From the NCBI RefSeq assembly GCF_025024155.1, contig NW_026251741.1, forward strand, positions 1 to 64,000: a stretch of DNA of 64,000 nt, written 5' to 3'. The position numbers and the translations under genes were made by a program. This document shows positions 21,245 through 33,293 of the stretch, piece by piece. The stretch comes from Gamsiella multidivaricata. Taxonomy: Eukaryota; Mortierellomycota; Mortierellomycetes; Mortierellales; Mortierellaceae. The notes under the pieces were generated by a model. It searched no databases, was not told the origin of the DNA, and was given only the letters and a program-made list of their open reading frames with translations. Every line of letters starts with the position of its first letter. The stretch's first letter is position 1.

Positions 21245-22531
21245 TATGATGGTACAGACGCCCTGTCTTCAGCATGACATGAAAGCGACGAGCCTGTCTG
21301 TCAAGGTTCATGGCGCGAGAGGATGCAGTGGATTGGTATACTAACCATAGAGACCATCGATACATCTTTCAACTCTGACCTCAACCTCTAGAACTTTTTG
21401 TTTGGACGTAGGTCTCCTGCAGAGGCCCTCAGAGCTCACCAGCGGGCCCTCACTAAGGCACAGCGGGAACTGGATCGCGAGAGAATGAAGCTGGAACAGC
21501 AGGAAAAGAAGATCATTCAAGATATTAAAAAGAGCGCCAAGGCCGGTCAGATGGTACAATTGAACGCATCTCTTTCCTTCCGTCTTTTTTGCTTTTTGCA
21601 TTTTGCCCTCGTTTTTTTTTTTTTTTTTTTTCGGGGGAGGGGATGTTATCGGACCCTAGGAGCTGCTCATCCTACTGACTCGTTTCGTTCTGATTTTGTA
21701 TGATGGCGAGTAGAACGCAGCCAAGGTTATGGCCAAGGATCTTGTACGAACTCGGCGATACATCCAAAAGTTTTACCAGATGAAGACTCAGCTGCAGGCT
21801 GTCGGCCTTCGTATCCAGGTACGCAAAAGTGATACAGCGCAACGATCGAGGAGTGTCGTGACCTTGTCTACGTGTCATCGTAAATAGAATTCAACCTTGC
21901 TCTTGTATCACCATGGCTGACAATCTTCTGTTTCTGTTTCTGTAGGGTCTTCGTTCCAACCAGCAAATGGCTGAAGCGATGAAGGGCGCAACGAAGGTAA
22001 CTCTTGCTTCAGCAAGCGTTTAGGCTGTGTCGCCTGTTTTCTGCGTGACCAGATTAACTAATCCTATGGCTTTGTTTGACATCTAGGCTATGGGTGCTAT
22101 GAACCGCAACATGAACTTGCCCCAGATCCAGCACATTATGATGGAGTTTGAGAAGGAGAGCGAGATCATGGATATGAAAGAGGAGATGATGTCAGATACA
22201 ATTGATGAGGCTATGGAGGAAGAAGAAGACGAGGAAGAGGAGGAAGCCATCGTAAATCAGGTTCTCGATGAGATCGGGATCCATTGGGATCAATCGGTGA
22301 GAGCTAACAGGGTCTTTGCGCCAATTGTCGTAGTTCAGGGTTATTTATCTAATATCCGGCCCTGTTCTCATGTTTTTATAATGGCTATTACATCTCTAGT
22401 TAGTATCCGTTCCAGGAACATCGATCAAAACACCAGGAAACGCTGGCAAGGAGCGTGTTGCACAAGCAGAGGGCATGTCGGCCGATGATGCCGAACTGCA
22501 GGCCCGTCTGGACAACCTTCGTCGCGAATGA
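21245..22531 (+). CDS. VPS2: ESCRT-III core subunit Vps2 (CHMP2)
   Basis: Polymerises with Vps24/Snf7 on endosomal membranes to drive vesicle budding and is disassembled by Vps4. Six exons: 21245..21250, 21392..21553, 21714..21818, 21946..21996, 22087..22296 and 22400..22531; 221 codons. The first exon carries only ATG ATG before its GT donor. It is inferred because exon 2 opens NFLFGRRSP with no ATG, matching the LFGRR start of CHMP2. The Snf7 helices follow: LDRERMKLEQQEKKII, MAKDLVRTRRYIQKFY, LPQIQHIMMEFEKESEIMD. Then comes an acidic linker and the C-terminal DDAELQARLDNLRRE, a MIT-interacting motif type 1 (LxxRLxxLR) that recruits Vps4. Five introns in 1.3 kb is the highest density in the window. 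Confidence 0.92.
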
Positions 22532-22960
22532 GTTCGCATACACACACCAGTCAATCGAGGGCGGACACCTTTTGTAATACTACTTTAATCTTTGCTGCCA
22601 ATCAGTTCGTAATAAAGTGATTTATTGCTGAAAAGGATGACTCTCAGGAAAGTGCCAAAGGACGACGGCGCAGGATCATCATGACTCGACACAATAGCAA
22701 GCGCGGGCGAAGCACATAGTCAAGAACAGGGCCGACTCATTTTTCTCTGAACCAATTGCACTGACTACGCTGAGTCACCATGGATCGTATTGCACAGTAC
22801 AGGAAAGAGGGGCTCTTCTGGGATCTCGCTGCTGTGCCCTCCTTTGAAGCGATAAAAAGACCCCCTTAAGCTGCTGTTCTTTCTCCACAAACTTATTTTG
22901 TTTTTTAGCCCTCGTCTTCTACACTCTTCACTCCTTTCCATCCCAGCACGACGATCAACC
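22532..22960. promoter_or_regulatory. VPS2 3' flank and TyrRS promoter
   Basis: VPS2 polyadenylation-type GTAATAAAGTG lies near 22608-22618. The remaining 340 bp lead into the TyrRS start, with a pyrimidine-rich leader before ATG 22961. No other gene seen. Confidence 0.5.
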
Positions 22961-24896
22961 ATGGCCTCTTTAACACCAGCTCAAAAGTACAATGTCATCT
23001 CCAGGAATCTGCAGGAGGTCCTGGGCAAGGACCAGATCGAGTCCATCCTTGCCGAGCGCGATCTTAACATCTACTGGGGAACTGGTAAGGGACTCTCTCT
23101 TTCTCTTAAGAACCTTTATCAATCGTTTTTCCCCTGTGGCAGTGACTCATCATATTTCTATCAATAAAGCCCATACGCCTTCTCCAACACAACTTCATCA
23201 CACATCAACACGATCAATAAAACATTGCCACGTCTTTATATCATTTGATGCACATATCCTCACTGACACAATACTGACAACGGTCTATTACACCCTTGGG
23301 GTTATGTAGCTCCCACCGGAAAGCCCCACTTGGGTTACTTTGTCCCCATGACCAAGATTGCCGACTTCCTCGAGGCTGGCTGCCACATCACTGTGCTCAT
23401 CGCTGATATCCATGCCTTCCTCGACAACATGAAGGCCCCCATGGAGCTTGTTGGCAAGCGCGCCGAGTACTATACCCAGCTGATCAAGGCCACCTTGACC
23501 TCCATCGGCGTCCCCACCGAGAGGCTGAAGTTCGTCCAGGGATCATCCTACCAATTGACCGCAGAATACTCTCTCGCCAACATGAAGATCTGCTCCAAGA
23601 CCACTGAGCACGACGCCAAGAAGGCTGGAGCTGAAGTCGTCAAGCAGGTCGAGGCCCCCCTCTTGTCAGGATTGATGTACCCTGGAATGCAAGCATTGGA
23701 CGAGGAGTTCTTGGGTGTCGACGCTCAGTTCGGAGGCGTGGATCAGCGCAAGATTTTTGTGTTTGCAGAAAAGATGTTGCCGAGGCTTGGATACAAGAAG
23801 CGTGCGCACTTGATGAACACTATGGTCCCTGGTTTGGCCGGCCCCAAGATGTCGGCGTCGGATTCCAATTCCAAGATCGATCTGTTGGAGGCACCTGAGG
23901 ATGTTAAGCGCAAGTTGGACAAGGCTTTCTGCGAAGAGGGCAATATCACTGAGAATGGAATCCTGGCCTTTGTCAAGACCGTGCTTTTCCCTCTGCGATC
24001 CATGAACGGCAAGTCGCCCAGTTTTAGCATTCTCAGGCCTGAGAAGTTTGGTGGCGATGTTGTCTACACCAACTACGAGGATTTGGAGAACGATTTCAAG
24101 GACAAGAAGGTCCATCCCAGCGATTTGAAGAAGGCTGTTACGGAGGCAATCAATAACTTGTTGGCACCCATCCGCAAGTGGTTCGACACTGAAGAGCTTC
24201 GCAAGTTGACCGAGGAGGCCTACCCTACTCCCAAGCCAGAGGTCACGGCCAAGCCTGTCAAGTCGAACAAGGTACTGTATCTGGGTTGTTGATTGAATAG
24301 AGTTAATGGAACTAATATGCCATCTATCATCGCTAACCTATTGTTGATTTGTGGTCGATTGTCTGTAGCCCGCTGCCAATGCGAACTTGCCAGTGGACAT
24401 TTCTCGTATTGACATCCGTGTTGCCCGTATCGTTGAGGCTAAGGTCCACGAAGCCAACCCCAATTCGTACATTTCGACTGTTGATTGTGGTAATGGCGAT
24501 GTTCGCACGGTTGTATCTGGATTGGCCAAATACATCCCTCTGGAGGAGATGCAGAACCGCCTTGTATGTGCGGTCTGCAATTTAAAGCCTGGAAAGTTTC
24601 AAGGGGTGCAGTCGAGTGCCATGTTGCTTGCAGGATCATCAGCTGACGACTCTGTGGTTGAGTTGTTGCAGCCCCCTGCTGGATTGGAGGCTGGTGATGT
24701 GATTGAGTTTGAGGGATATGGACAGCTGGATCGCTCTTTGCCCGAGAAGCTGAACCCCAAGCATTTGATCTTTGAGAAGGTCTCTGAGGACTTTAAGATC
24801 AGCCCCGAGGGATTGGCCTTGTACAAGGATCTGCAGTTCAAGACAAAGGCTGGTCCTGTCACCCTGAAGTCCTTGAAGGAGGGTCGTATTAGGTAG
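22961..24896 (+). CDS. TYS1: Cytosolic tyrosyl-tRNA synthetase with C-terminal EMAPII-like domain
   Basis: Class I aminoacyl-tRNA synthetase that charges tRNA-Tyr. Exons 22961..23084, 23310..24271 and 24369..24896 give 537 codons. The Rossmann core has the HIGH-type motif [11 protein letters not shown] (residues 42-52) and [14 protein letters not shown] (about 222), the eukaryotic TyrRS form of KMSKS. Exon 3 encodes almost exactly a separate OB-fold domain (from about residue 370: [53 protein letters not shown]), the EMAPII/Arc1-like tRNA-binding module. It continues to [13 protein letters not shown]. Human TyrRS has this arrangement; S. cerevisiae Tys1 lacks it. GAATAAACG follows the stop. 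Confidence 0.95.
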
Positions 24897-25131
24897 AGGG
24901 CTCGATATCAGTTGAATAAACGAGCTTGAATAAGTTTGGACTGCCTTTTATGATTGTAAACACCGAATTTCCTTTTCTAGCTCATTGTTGACAATGAAAA
25001 CTATTCCCCTACTGGTCCCTCCCTCTTCCCACTTCTCTTCTTCGCCCTCCCTCCCTCCTTCCTCCTTCCTCCTTCCTCCTTTCTCCTTCCCTCTTCTCGC
25101 CTAATCCTTGCTCCCTTTTTCGAGAAGCACC

Positions 25132-27403
25132 ATGTCTATCCGTTTTTTCTCCACTATACGCCCAGCCTTGCGCTTGGCTTCTACTCATCCTTTGGTCTTT
25201 TCTCGTCTCGTCCCCCGCACGGCTGCACCAGGTACACCACTCTTCCACCCCTGAAAGAAGACCCACCTCACCCTGTAGATTCCCTGGCAAAGGAAATCGA
25301 CTTCCATGCCAGGAAACTACCAATCTAGCAACCCATCAAGTCAGCGACTTTTGCTTATCTCGGTGAATTTGAAGATACTATGGTTACTTACAACGTATCG
25401 TTTTTCTTCTAATAGTTGTCTCACAAGCAAAGACCTTCCCTGCCTTAACCTCATATCTTCAGAGATCTGCCGGTTTCCATTCCAATTCGGCTATCCTCCA
25501 AGCTTCCAATCAGGAGGCATTGAGCGAGCAGGAGGAAGATGAGCTTCCTACTCGTTTCGATGAAATCACATCAATGCACCCTAACACTGCCAAAGCCATC
25601 AAGACCATCTTCAAGTACGAGAGCATGTCCAAGGTCCAGTCTGAGGTTCTTTCGATGCTTCCCACCGATTCTGACATGTTTGTCAAGGCCAAGACCGGAA
25701 CTGGAAAGACTTTGGCCTTCTTGATCCCCGCGCTTGAGACTGTGGTGGCGAAGACCGATAGCAAGCTCCTGAAGCGAGGAGACATGGCAACCTGCCTGAT
25801 TGTCTCTCCCACTCGCGAGTTGGCACAGCAGATTGCAGAGGAGGCCAGGAAGCTCGTCACTCCTCATAGGTTCAACGTACATTGCCTTGTCGGCGGTGAG
25901 AATAAGGGCAAGCAGATTCGCCAATTGAACACTAAGCGTGTGGACATTGTCGTCGGAACCCCTGGCCGTCTGAACGATTTGATTGAATCCGTCTCCGAGT
26001 TCCGCTCTCAGTTGGAGGGTGTCAAAACTGTAAGGATAACCCTGGTATATTTTTTGACTTTAAGGCCAGCTTATGTTCTATGTTCTAACAAGTGTTATAT
26101 CTGCTACTTCAAACCACTAGTTGATCCTTGACGAGGCCGATCAGTTGTTGGATATGGGATTCAAGGACAGCATTGAGAGTATTGTTGGAGCAATCCCTAA
26201 GGATCGCCAGACATTGCTCTTCTCCGCCACAGTGTCTCGCCAGATCAAATCTATTGCCAGAACTTCTCTTAAGCCCGACTTTACTTTTATCGACACCGTT
26301 GATCCCAACGAAGCCAACACTAACCTGCAGGTCAACCAGTCCTACTGCGTCACAACCTATGAACAGCAGTTGCCACTTTTGGCCCGCATTATTGAGGATC
26401 ATAAGAAGTCGAATCCCCACGGCAAAGTCATGGTTTTCTTGCCAACAACCCGCGGAACTCAGCTCTACGCCTCGCTCTTTGAAGAGTTGACCAGCTACCG
26501 CCTCTTCTCACTGCACTCCAAAAAGTCGCAGGAGCAGCGCACCAGGACTTCTGACCGCTTCAGAAAGAGCAAAGGATCCATTATGTTTACATCAGATGTT
26601 TCGGCTCGCGGCGTTGATTATCCCGATGTGTCGCTTGTTATCCAGGTCGGTATCCCATCCTCCAAGGAGCAGTACATTCACCGTGTCGGTCGTACAGGAC
26701 GCGCTGGAAAGACAGGAGAGGGTATTTTGATGATCACACCTGTTGAGAAGTCGTTCTTGGATGTAATGGCAGACCTGCCTCTGACTCTTAATGAGACCTC
26801 CAAGGGAATCAATGAGATTATGGAGGACGAGGGATTGTTGGCGAAATTGAAGGCCGCCAAGGAAGCGCAAGACCCCGAGATGATTCACGACGCCTTCACC
26901 GCATACCTTGGATACTGTAAGTCCAGAAATTGATTGCTGTTTTAGGGTGTGTTCGATATTTGAAAAGCATATGCTCCATTGATACTGACGATCACCCTTG
27001 TTATCTTATCATCATAGACACTGGGCGCCTGGATGTTCTTACTTGTCCTAAGCGTGACATCCTGGATTCTGCCAAGCAGTACATCCTGAACCTCGGTGCG
27101 GACGAGCCACCCCATCTGAGCGAATCCTTCCTTTCCAAATTGGGATTCAGCTCCAGGGCTGGTCCATCTCGCGGTGGATTTGGACGCGGAAACTTTGGCG
27201 GCGGACGTCGCGACAGCTTCAGCCGTGACCGCTCGCCTTCGCGATTCGGGGACCGTGATGAGAAACGTGGCAAGGATGTTGGCCGCAGCAGCTATGGACG
27301 AGACAACAGCCGTCAATCAAGTTATATGAAGAACGATCGCACCGATCGTCGGACTAACAAGGACAGTAGAGACTTTTCAGACCGCTTCTTCTCCAGGGAT
27401 TGA
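25132..27403 (+). CDS. MSS116: Mitochondrial DEAD-box RNA helicase (Mss116-like)
   Basis: ATP-dependent RNA helicase or chaperone, probably for mitochondrial intron splicing and translation. Exons 25132..25231, 25416..26029, 26121..26916 and 27018..27403 give 631 codons. The N-terminus MSIRFFSTIRPALRLASTH is a clear mitochondrial presequence. Helicase motifs in order: Q-like segment (YESMSKVQSEVLSML), I AKTGTGKT, Ia PTRELAQQI, Ib TPGRL, II DEAD, III SAT, IV VMVFLP, V TSDVSARGVDYP, VI HRVGRTGRAG. A helical C-terminal extension and an Arg/Gly/Ser/Asp-rich tail (RGGFGRGNFGGGRRDSF) follow, as in Mss116 and Neurospora CYT-19. The presequence, ARGVDYP and the basic tail fit this subgroup, but nuclear DEAD-box paralogues cannot be fully excluded. 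Confidence 0.9.
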
Positions 27404-27786
27404 GGCTGAATGACCCTGCTCAGTTGCTGCTGGATGTTTATAAGTAGCCGTGTTTAATATTCATTTTGCCCTTCGACCGTGTATTACCTTTCCATCCATC
27501 CATGCCTTTGTTACACCACCTCATATCATCATTCTTGCAATCATTATCATCATTAAACATATAAACATATCTTTTTTTGTATCCATTGCTTTGACGCTCA
27601 CACTTTATGCCCTTGTGGGTCAGAATGCTTGCAGAATGGCTCCATGAGATCAAAAGGGCTGTTCGGATTTAAGGGGTCAATGATATTCATTTACCCCTGG
27701 ACCATTCTTTTTTCGTCCTTTTACCGTGCGAAAGTCACCCACACCTTGCGTTACTGCATCAACGGAAGACATCCCCCTCCCACAAC
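27404..27786. promoter_or_regulatory. Short intergenic region helicase / VPS17
   Basis: 383 bp of AT-rich 3' flank and the VPS17 promoter. No further gene or repeat recognised. Confidence 0.4.
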
Positions 27787-30226
27787 ATGGCACAGGACTT
27801 CAGCGATCCCCTCACGTCGGCCGCATATGCCTCCTCTAAGACTGCATCGGGACACGATCCCCTGCTTGCACCAGTTCCAGTACCAGTGACAGCTGCGAAC
27901 GAACGGCCCATTCCATCCGTGAACACCAGGACAACCAAAATCACCCAGAGCACTTCTGATCCCTTGTCGTCGCCGACTATAAAGAAATCGCTTGCGCAGA
28001 ATCGTCCTACACCGTCTGCATCCGTCCATCAAAGGGCCTCATCACCAGCCCCTTCAAAAACGACGTCGATAGGGACTAAACCTAATCGCTTCTCCGACAT
28101 CTCTTCGTCCTCCTCCCCTTCTTCACCCCTATCGCACCCCTTCTCTGATCCTCTCAGCAGTGACAGTATCAACGGCGGTCATGAGCCATACAGGCACGAA
28201 AACGGCTTCTTTGACAGAAGTAATAGCAACCTGAACCACCGTTCGACAATCGCTTCCTTCCCGCCGAACCCCCGCGTCAGTACCTCAGCCAGCGGTAGCA
28301 GCAGCAGCGTACCCAACAGCACAATTCACTCTCCAGTGCCTCCTGCAAAGACCGTCAGCAGTCCAAAAACAGTCTCATCGCCGCCAAGAACTAGCCGGCG
28401 TGAGTCTTCGTATGAGCAGCAACGCGTCAAGGCACCTCAATACCTCCATATCACCATCCCGGACACGGATCGAAGAGGCAGAGATGGCCTCTTTACGCTT
28501 TCTGTTCAAGTAAAGAATAGCGCGCGAAATATGTAAAACAAATGTTATCAAACATTCGGCAGGCTATTGACGCTCTCTATGAATAATTTTGTAGACGAAC
28601 ATGCCTCGATACAAACGCCAGTCGTATCGTAATGTTACGCGCTCCTATCTCGAATTTGTCAGGCTGAGGGAACATCTTGTCGCAGAGCATCCAGAGGTCA
28701 TTGTTCCTGTGCTGCCCCCAGAACGATCGTTTGTGAGTGCGTCGGACATTCAATCAATGCGCCTTTTCGTGGAGAGGATAAGTCGCCATCCGGTTCTCTC
28801 ACAGGATTATGAGCTGCAGATGTTTATTGAGTCTGAGTTCGGCGTAAGTCCAGAACCAGAGCTGTTCAATTGGATGAGTTGTTGCTGGTGTTTTTGCGTT
28901 TTATTTTATTGTGCTCATGCTTTCGAGAATTTCTTTTATTTGCCCGCGGGATCTACAGTTTCTTCCGCCAGCCAAGCCCAAAAAGATTTTGGGCAAATTA
29001 CTCAACATCGGCGTGAAGAGATTCAGCTCTGGAGGAGGGGCCAGTTTATCAATGGGCGATACTGACGACGAATTCGAAGAGGAGAGGGCCGTTGCATCTA
29101 AGGTCGAGACCAAACTGCAGACCGTAATCAAATGTCTGGACAGGGAGATCAAAGCCAGGAGAGGTGAGTGTCTTTGCCGCCAAATGTCATGCCTCTCCGC
29201 GGGATATATCACAATTAGGTACTGAGTCTGGAACATCTATCTTGCAGATCTTAGTTCAAAGGAATCTGAGCTGGCAACGCTGAGTAATGCATCGGCGACT
29301 ACTGAGAGTTCACAGGAGTTGGCAAGGTAAACAGATGCCGGCCTGCAGAACAAGCAAGGGTAGATGAGTGATAGGAATAGTGGATGCTAACACGGATGAT
29401 CACAGAACATTCAAACTGCTAGCAAAACCACTGGATGGTATGGCAAAAGCCAGTAAAGCACAGGTAAGCACACCAGCTCTGTCAATTCTCAATTGACACA
29501 TTCGAATGCTAACTCACCATCCTTTTGTCCGCTTGCATAGGTCGGAGGTGATGCCACAGTGCTGGGAAGCTTTTTAGAGTATAAATTACAGCATGTGCAG
29601 ACACTTTCTGGTGCACTGCACTATCGGTTGTCTGTCCTGGGCGAGTACGATGCAGCGATCAAGAGCACAGAGAGTAAGCGTAAAATCATGGAGAGGCTGA
29701 GATCGTCGACAAACATCAACCCCGAGAAGGTGACGGACAGCATTGACGACCTAGAGGATGTAAGTGTTCATCTCAATTTTGTACTCCGTGCAACGCAAAC
29801 CTTACAGGAACGTGGAAACCCCGATTACTCCGTTGTCATTAACCGATTACCCGCCTTTCTTGCCTCTTAAACCTTTGGACTGCTCTTGATTTACATCCTC
29901 GATGGCGTGAAACCTCATACAAGGCGGTACTGTTCGAGGGCAATATGAAAAAGAGGATGGAGCAAGTCTCGACAGCCCTGACGAAAGATCTGGAAGGATA
30001 TAAACATCAAAGTCAGGAGGATCTCTTGCGCGCTCTACAGCAGTACAGTCAACGACAGGTTGGATTCGAAAGGGCGAAATTAGAAGAGTTGCTGTCTGTC
30101 AGTGCAGGGCTCGGGACGGATCAGGGCCAGGAGGGGCCAGAAAACGATCATCCGCAGCGGAGTGGGCGTCTATCTGCAGGCAGCCCTTCGCCCAGCAGGA
30201 ATTCGCGAGGATCATCACCCGAGTGA
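27787..30226 (+). CDS. VPS17: Retromer SNX-BAR sorting nexin Vps17
   Basis: PX-BAR protein that dimerises with Vps5 and tubulates endosomes for retrieval to the Golgi. Exons 27787..28509, 28595..28843, 28959..29163, 29248..29326, 29406..29463, 29541..29759 and 29924..30226 give 611 codons. Residues 1-220 are Ser/Pro-rich disorder. The PX domain begins LHITIPDTDRRGRDGLFTL and continues TNMPRYKRQSYRNVTRSYLE and IVPVLPPE, which fits fungal Vps17 better than Vps5. The BAR part includes SKVETKLQTVIKCLDREIK, FKLLAKPLDGMAKASKAQV, YKLQHVQTLSGALHYRLSV and MEQVSTALTKDLEGY. Some short exons may be slightly misplaced, but all joins keep frame. Other SNX-BARs (Snx41/42, Mvp1) are less likely. Confidence 0.82.
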
Positions 30227-30634
30227 GCCTGATCCTCCTGCAACGCAGCTGGGTAAAATAAAGCGAACACCAATCGGGCCCCACTCGTATTTCATTGGCT
30301 TGTTGACCTCTGTTGGCCCCCTGTTGACCAGCTCGAAGCGACTGAGCCGTAGCGTTGGGATCTTCCGGGATTTGCCACCAATCGTTGCCAGTGACTGGTT
30401 GAAGCGGAGAAAAAAAAGAAAGCGGCAGAAAACGCATCATTGTCTCCGCACTTCCATGGGGTTCTTTTCGCTTCAATTGCCTTTTATGGAGTGGGTGGCT
30501 TGCTGCGCATCATCAACAATCTTGTTTCCCCCAGCTCAGAAGGACTCATATTTAACGGCCTTTCGGGTACGTCCATCCCCTTCCCCCAACTTGATTCCCC
30601 CTCCTTCCTTCCCTCACCTCCTCATACCGCAACC
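30227..30634. promoter_or_regulatory. VPS17 3' flank and mtHsp70 promoter
   Basis: 408 bp ending in a long C/T-rich leader (from about 30570) before the mtHsp70 ATG, typical of highly expressed fungal genes. No other gene seen. Confidence 0.45.
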
Positions 30635-31329
30635 ATGTTGAATCTCGCTCGCCTGTCCCGCTCCGCGGCCAACATCCATGCTAAGAGGGTAAGTAAGCTT
30701 TGTCTTTCGTTCACCACCCTTGTTCTGCTTTGCCACCCCTGATCAGTGTGCAGTATTTTATTTATGTCTCAGGAACGAGATCTGATTCAGGAACTCAGGA
30801 GATCAACCGTCCAAAAAAAAAAAAAAACGAAAGTCTGAACAGCAAACTAACACGCACGATTGTTTTTACCTTGTTGCTTTGAATGAATGATAGGTTGCTG
30901 CCCGTTCGTACAGTGCCATCAATGGACCCGTTATCGGTATCGATCTCGGAACCACCAACTCTTGCGTCGGTATCATGGAAGGAAAGATTCCCCGCGTCAT
31001 TGAGAACGCCGAGGGTGCCCGCACCACCCCCTCGACCGTTGCCTTCACCAAGGAGGGCGAGCTCGTCGTCGGTCAGGCTGCCAAGCGTCAGGCCGTTGTC
31101 AACCCCGAGAACACCCTCTATGCCACCAAGCGTCTGATCGGTCGTCTGTACTCTGACAAGGCTGTCCAGCACGATATCAAGACCGTCTCCTACAAGATCG
31201 TCAAGCACCAGAACGGAGATGCCTGGGTCGAAGCCCGCGACAAGCAGTACTCTCCCTCCCAGATCGGTGCCTTCGTTCTCGGAAAGATGAAGGAAACGGC
31301 TGAGGGCTATCTCGGAAAGAAGGTCGGTC

Positions 31330-31363
<34 letters not shown>

Positions 31364-32801
31364 TGCCCAGCGTCAGGCCACCAAAGATGCCGGAAAGATT
31401 GCTGGTTTGGACGTTCTCCGTGTCATCAACGAGCCCACCGCTGCTGCCCTTGCCTACGGTTTGGACAAGGCCGGTGACCGTGTTGTCGCTGTCTACGATC
31501 TGGGTGGTGGTACGTTCGACATTTCCATTTTGGAGATCCAGAACGGTGTCTTTGAGGTCAAGTCGACCAACGGAGACACTGCTCTTGGTGGTGAGGATTT
31601 TGATGCTATGCTCGTCAAGCACGTCGTCGAGGAGTTCAAGAAGGAGCAGGGCTTGGATCTTTCGAACGACCGCATGGCCATTCAGCGCATTCGTGAGGGT
31701 GTCGAGAAGGCCAAGATCGAGTTGTCTTCAACCCTCCAGACCGATATCAACCTTCCCTACATTACTGCCGACAGCACTGGCCCCAAGCACATCAACATCA
31801 AGATGACCCGTACCAAGTTCGAGGCCCTCGCCAAGGACCTCATTAATCGTACCATCGAGCCCTGCCAGAAGGCCATCAAGGATGCTGGCGTCCAGTTGAA
31901 CGAGATTAACGAGGTCGTACTCGTCGGAGGCATGTCTCGTGTTCCCAAGGTCATCGAGACTGTCAAGCAGGTCTTTGGCCGTGAGCCCGGCAAGTCCGTC
32001 AACCCCGATGAGGCCGTCGCTATCGGTGCCGCCATCCAGGGAGGTGTCTTGGCCGGCTCCGTCACCGATATTCTCTTGTTGGATGTCACCCCTCTTTCCC
32101 TCGGAATCGAGACCCTCGGAGGTGTCTTCACCCGCTTGATCAACCGCAACACCACCATCCCCACTAAGAAGTCTCAGGTCTTCTCGACTGCTGCCGATGG
32201 CCAGACCCAGGTCCAGGTTCGTGTCTTCCAGGGTGAGCGTGAGTTGGTCCGTGATAACAAGTTGTTGGGCGACTTCAACTTGCACGGCATTGCCCCCGCC
32301 CCCAAGGGTGTTCCCCAGGTTGAGGTCTCCTTCGACATCGATGCCGATGGTATTGTCAACGTCGGAGCCAAGGACAAGGCCACTGGCCGCGACCAGTCGA
32401 TGTCGATTGTTGCCTCCTCGGGCTTGTCTTCGGATGAGATTGAGAAGATGATCAAGGATTCCGAGCTCTTTGCCGACTCTGACCGCAAGAAGAAGGAGCA
32501 GATCGAGGCCACCAACCAGGCCGAGTCTATCATCACTGAGACTGAGAAACACATGAACGACTTCAAGGATCAGTTGGACTCGACCGAGGCCCAGAAGATC
32601 AAGGACCAGATCGTCAAGCTGCGTGATGTTCTTGCCAAGGGCGAGGTTGTCGAGGCCGAGGAGATCAAGAAGGAGTACACTGACCTTCAGCAGGGATCGC
32701 TCAAGCTGTTCGAGATGGTTTACAAGCAGAACGCTGCCAAGTCCGCTTCGTCTTCGTCCCAGGACACCACCGTCGAGAACGAGGAGCCCAAGAAGAACTA
32801 A
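30635..32801 (+). CDS. SSC1: Mitochondrial Hsp70 chaperone (Ssc1/mortalin)
   Basis: Matrix chaperone and motor of the TIM23 import machine; also folds imported proteins. Exons 30635..30688 and 30894..32801 give 653 codons, the normal family length. The 18-codon first exon holds most of the presequence ([18 protein letters not shown]). Exon 2 continues [20 protein letters not shown], the ATPase phosphate-1 motif. Further signatures are [25 protein letters not shown] and [20 protein letters not shown]; the substrate-binding domain and helical lid end in a Ser-rich NEEPKKN tail. Matrix Hsp70s end this way rather than in EEVD or HDEL. Codons are strongly biased to C/G-ending forms (GTC, ATC, AAG, GAG), a sign of high expression. 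Confidence 0.97.
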
Positions 32802-33293
32802 GCGCTCGTGGTAGCAGTCTTGCATCTTTTTCTTTTGTTTCTTATATTGCCATTCCTTTCAACACATGTAACATCAGTCAGTCTTTCTCTCACACCCATC
32901 CCTGCCATATAATGTCGCTTTTCTGGTTATCTTTTTCATCCTTTTAGACTTTGTTCTCTAGACAGATAAAAGAATAGAATCTCGCTGTAATTATCTCTCA
33001 CATGCCATAATAAATAGACATTCAGAAAAACATATCGCAATCGATGAGATGAGTTGCTTCGGAAGAAGTTGGGAGGTGCTTGAGGTGCTTTGGATCAAGG
33101 TTTGCTCTGGATTCAAGGTGAGCTGGATGAGCAGTCAAGATTACTCCGCTGTAAACAGCAAGCCACGTATTCTTCACCCTCTGGGAACGGGCATAGCAGG
33201 ACAGGGGCAAGAGATCACTCCGTCCTTCTGCCTCGATTGCTCATTCGCGAACCTTTGACCCCAAGGAAGCACCTTGTTCAGACAGGATATATA
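32802..33293. other. mtHsp70 3' UTR and bS21m upstream region
   Basis: 492 bp with CATAATAAATAG near 33007-33015 as likely polyadenylation signal for mtHsp70. The bS21m reading frame is open upstream of its ATG back to about 33090, but the residues there do not resemble a presequence. A TATATAA sequence directly abuts the bS21m ATG, too close to act as TATA box for it. Confidence 0.4.

Noticed and set aside
31728..32825. 365-codon minus-strand frame opposite mtHsp70
   Set aside because: It is the mirror of a strongly codon-biased gene, rich in Leu/Val/Asp/Gly repeats, with no family likeness. The plus-strand chaperone explains the sequence fully.
33287..33293. TATATAA as promoter of bS21m
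   Set aside because: It touches the start codon, so transcription starting downstream of it would miss the ATG that begins the presequence.
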